Assembly: GCA_031278795.1 (NCBI GenBank)
Contig: JAITJT010000097.1
Coordinates: forward strand, 1 to 5,460
Direction: 5' to 3'
Length of the DNA stretch: 5,460 bases
DNA from: Deltaproteobacteria bacterium
Lineage (GTDB): Bacteria; Desulfobacterota; Desulfarculia; Adiutricales; Adiutricaceae
A model generated the notes under the pieces. It worked only from the letters and a program-made list of their open reading frames with translations. It searched no databases and was not told the origin of the DNA. Made by a program: the position numbers and the translations under genes. Positions within the stretch are counted from its first letter, which is position 1. Each line of letters starts with the position of its first letter. Shown piece by piece: positions 4,612-5,460 of the stretch.

Positions 4612-5460
4612 TTATTTAAGCGCTTTGAGATCGGTTCCAAACACTATGCTCCTGTTGGTTTTCAGGAGATCGAATTTTATAAGATAGGAGTTCCACTCCA
4701 TGTCTATTTTCACTATGAGGCCCTGGCCGTAGACCTCGTGTTCCACCCGGTCGCCCACGGCGAAGGGGGTTTCCTCCATGGGGCGAGAGAACTTCTCAGA
4801 TTTTCCGCCTCCTTTTAAGGCTTCCAGGTCCATGTCGCTGTCTCCCTTGAGGCAGGTTCTAATTTCTTTGAGGAAGCGGGAGGGCACTTGGTGCACGCCC
4901 GCGTGCACCCCTTCGGCTGAGCTAAGGTAGAGCCTTCTCTTGGCGCGGGTGATGGCCACGTAGAGTAGCCTGCGCTCCTCTTCCATCTCCTCCACAGAGG
5001 ATACCCGGCGGGAGGGAAAGATGCCTTCCGAGAGGCCTAGGATGAAGACAGTCTTAAACTCCAGGCCCTTGGCCGTGTGGATGGTCATGACCGAGACGGA
5101 GTCCTCCCTCTTTTCCCGGTCGAGGTCGGTGAAGAGGGCAGCCTGTTGGAGGAAGTCCTCCAAGTTGTTCTCAGGATCGCGCGCGAACTCGTCCACGCTC
5201 CTTTTGAGCTCGGCCAGGTTGTCCAACCTGTCCGTGTCGCCCCTTAGGCGCAGATGGGCCTCTAGCCCGCTTTGGTCCAAGGTAGCTTGGAACAGATCTG
5301 AGAGGTTGAGGCTGTCTTTTTTGAGCCTCAAGCCCTCTATAACTGAGATGAAGGGTGCCGCCTTGTGGCTAAGCGCGGGCTCAAAGCCCGAGAGGCTTTT
5401 TAGGGCCTCATAGAGGCTCATCTCGTTTCTTTGGGAAAAGAGGGAGATCTTCTCCAGGGA
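4612..5460 (-). CDS. pcrA: PcrA/UvrD-type superfamily 1A DNA helicase, C-terminal part (5' end outside window)
   Basis: The reading frame is open from the right edge (5460) to a TAA at 4614-4612, giving the last 282 residues of a protein usually 650-780 long. The Met at 5421 is internal, since 13 in-frame codons precede it within the window. PcrA/UvrD unwinds DNA 3' to 5' in nucleotide excision repair, mismatch repair and removal of stalled complexes. Counting from that Met, motif V is TIHTAKGLEFKTVFILGLSEGIFPS (113-137, shown here by TIHTAKGLEF and GLSEGIFPS), motif VI is EEERRLLYVAITRAKRRL (147-164) with its catalytic arginine, and residues 220-266 form the Tudor-like C-terminal domain (FAVGDRVEHEVYGQGLIVKI) that in PcrA contacts RNA polymerase. 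The retained Tudor-like domain and the spacing favour PcrA/UvrD over Rep. Motifs I to IV lie outside the window. No clear terminator follows on its own strand. Confidence 0.93.
   Translation of the reverse strand, partial: SLEKISLFSQRNEMSLYEALKSLSGFEPALSHKAAPFISVIEGLRLKKDSLNLSDLFQATLDQSGLEAHLRLRGDTDRLDNLAELKRSVDEFARDPENNLEDFLQQAALFTDLDREKREDSVSVMTIHTAKGLEFKTVFILGLSEGIFPSRRVSSVEEMEEERRLLYVAITRAKRRLYLSSAEGVHAGVHQVPSRFLKEIRTCLKGDSDMDLEALKGGGKSEKFSRPMEETPFAVGDRVEHEVYGQGLIVKIDMEWNSYLIKFDLLKTNRSIVFGTDLKALK

Overview
The window looks like chromosomal DNA of a strictly anaerobic or oxygen-sensitive bacterium. The central three genes encode proteins rich in iron-sulfur ligands, of families found mostly in anaerobes. 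The genes are moderately GC-rich with strong Shine-Dalgarno sequences (AGGAGA, GGGAG, GGAGG). The two long spacers are very AT-rich with many T-runs. Nothing here fixes the phylum.

Layout from left to right. (1) At 1-518, minus strand, is the 5' part of a membrane protein gene that runs off the left edge. Its N-terminal half is thirteen copies of a Lys-Ala-Glu-Ala-Pro-type pentapeptide, followed by a basic stretch and two predicted membrane helices. (2) At 519-1107 is a divergent AT-rich spacer. Its right end carries a possible promoter with a 20-bp imperfect palindrome between the -35 and -10 candidates. (3) At 1108-4052, plus strand, is a tight three-gene operon: a NapH/MauN-like membrane protein with two C-terminal [4Fe-4S] ferredoxin motifs, a single-subunit protein of the HgdB/2-hydroxyacyl-CoA dehydratase superfamily, and an HgdC/BadF-type ATPase activator. 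Adjacent genes overlap by exactly 11 bp at both junctions. (4) At 4053-4611 is an AT-rich spacer with T-rich tandem repeats of 53-56 bp and a rho-independent terminator. (5) At 4612-5460, minus strand, is the 3' part of a PcrA/UvrD-type helicase gene that runs off the right edge and converges on the operon.

How the operon may work (inference): the dehydratase-like protein has no second subunit gene, CoA-transferase or other fermentation gene beside it. It has six cysteines at places that suit a double-cubane [8Fe-9S] cluster protein (DCCP) rather than a classical two-subunit dehydratase. The activator would hydrolyse ATP to push low-potential electrons onto it. The membrane ferredoxin-like protein could feed electrons from a membrane donor to the activator. 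The substrate is unknown. This candidate membrane-linked DCCP system is the most interesting content here. Two DNA-level structures are also unexplained by the annotation: a near-perfect GC-alternating inverted repeat just inside the DCCP-like gene, and the tandem repeats downstream of the operon.
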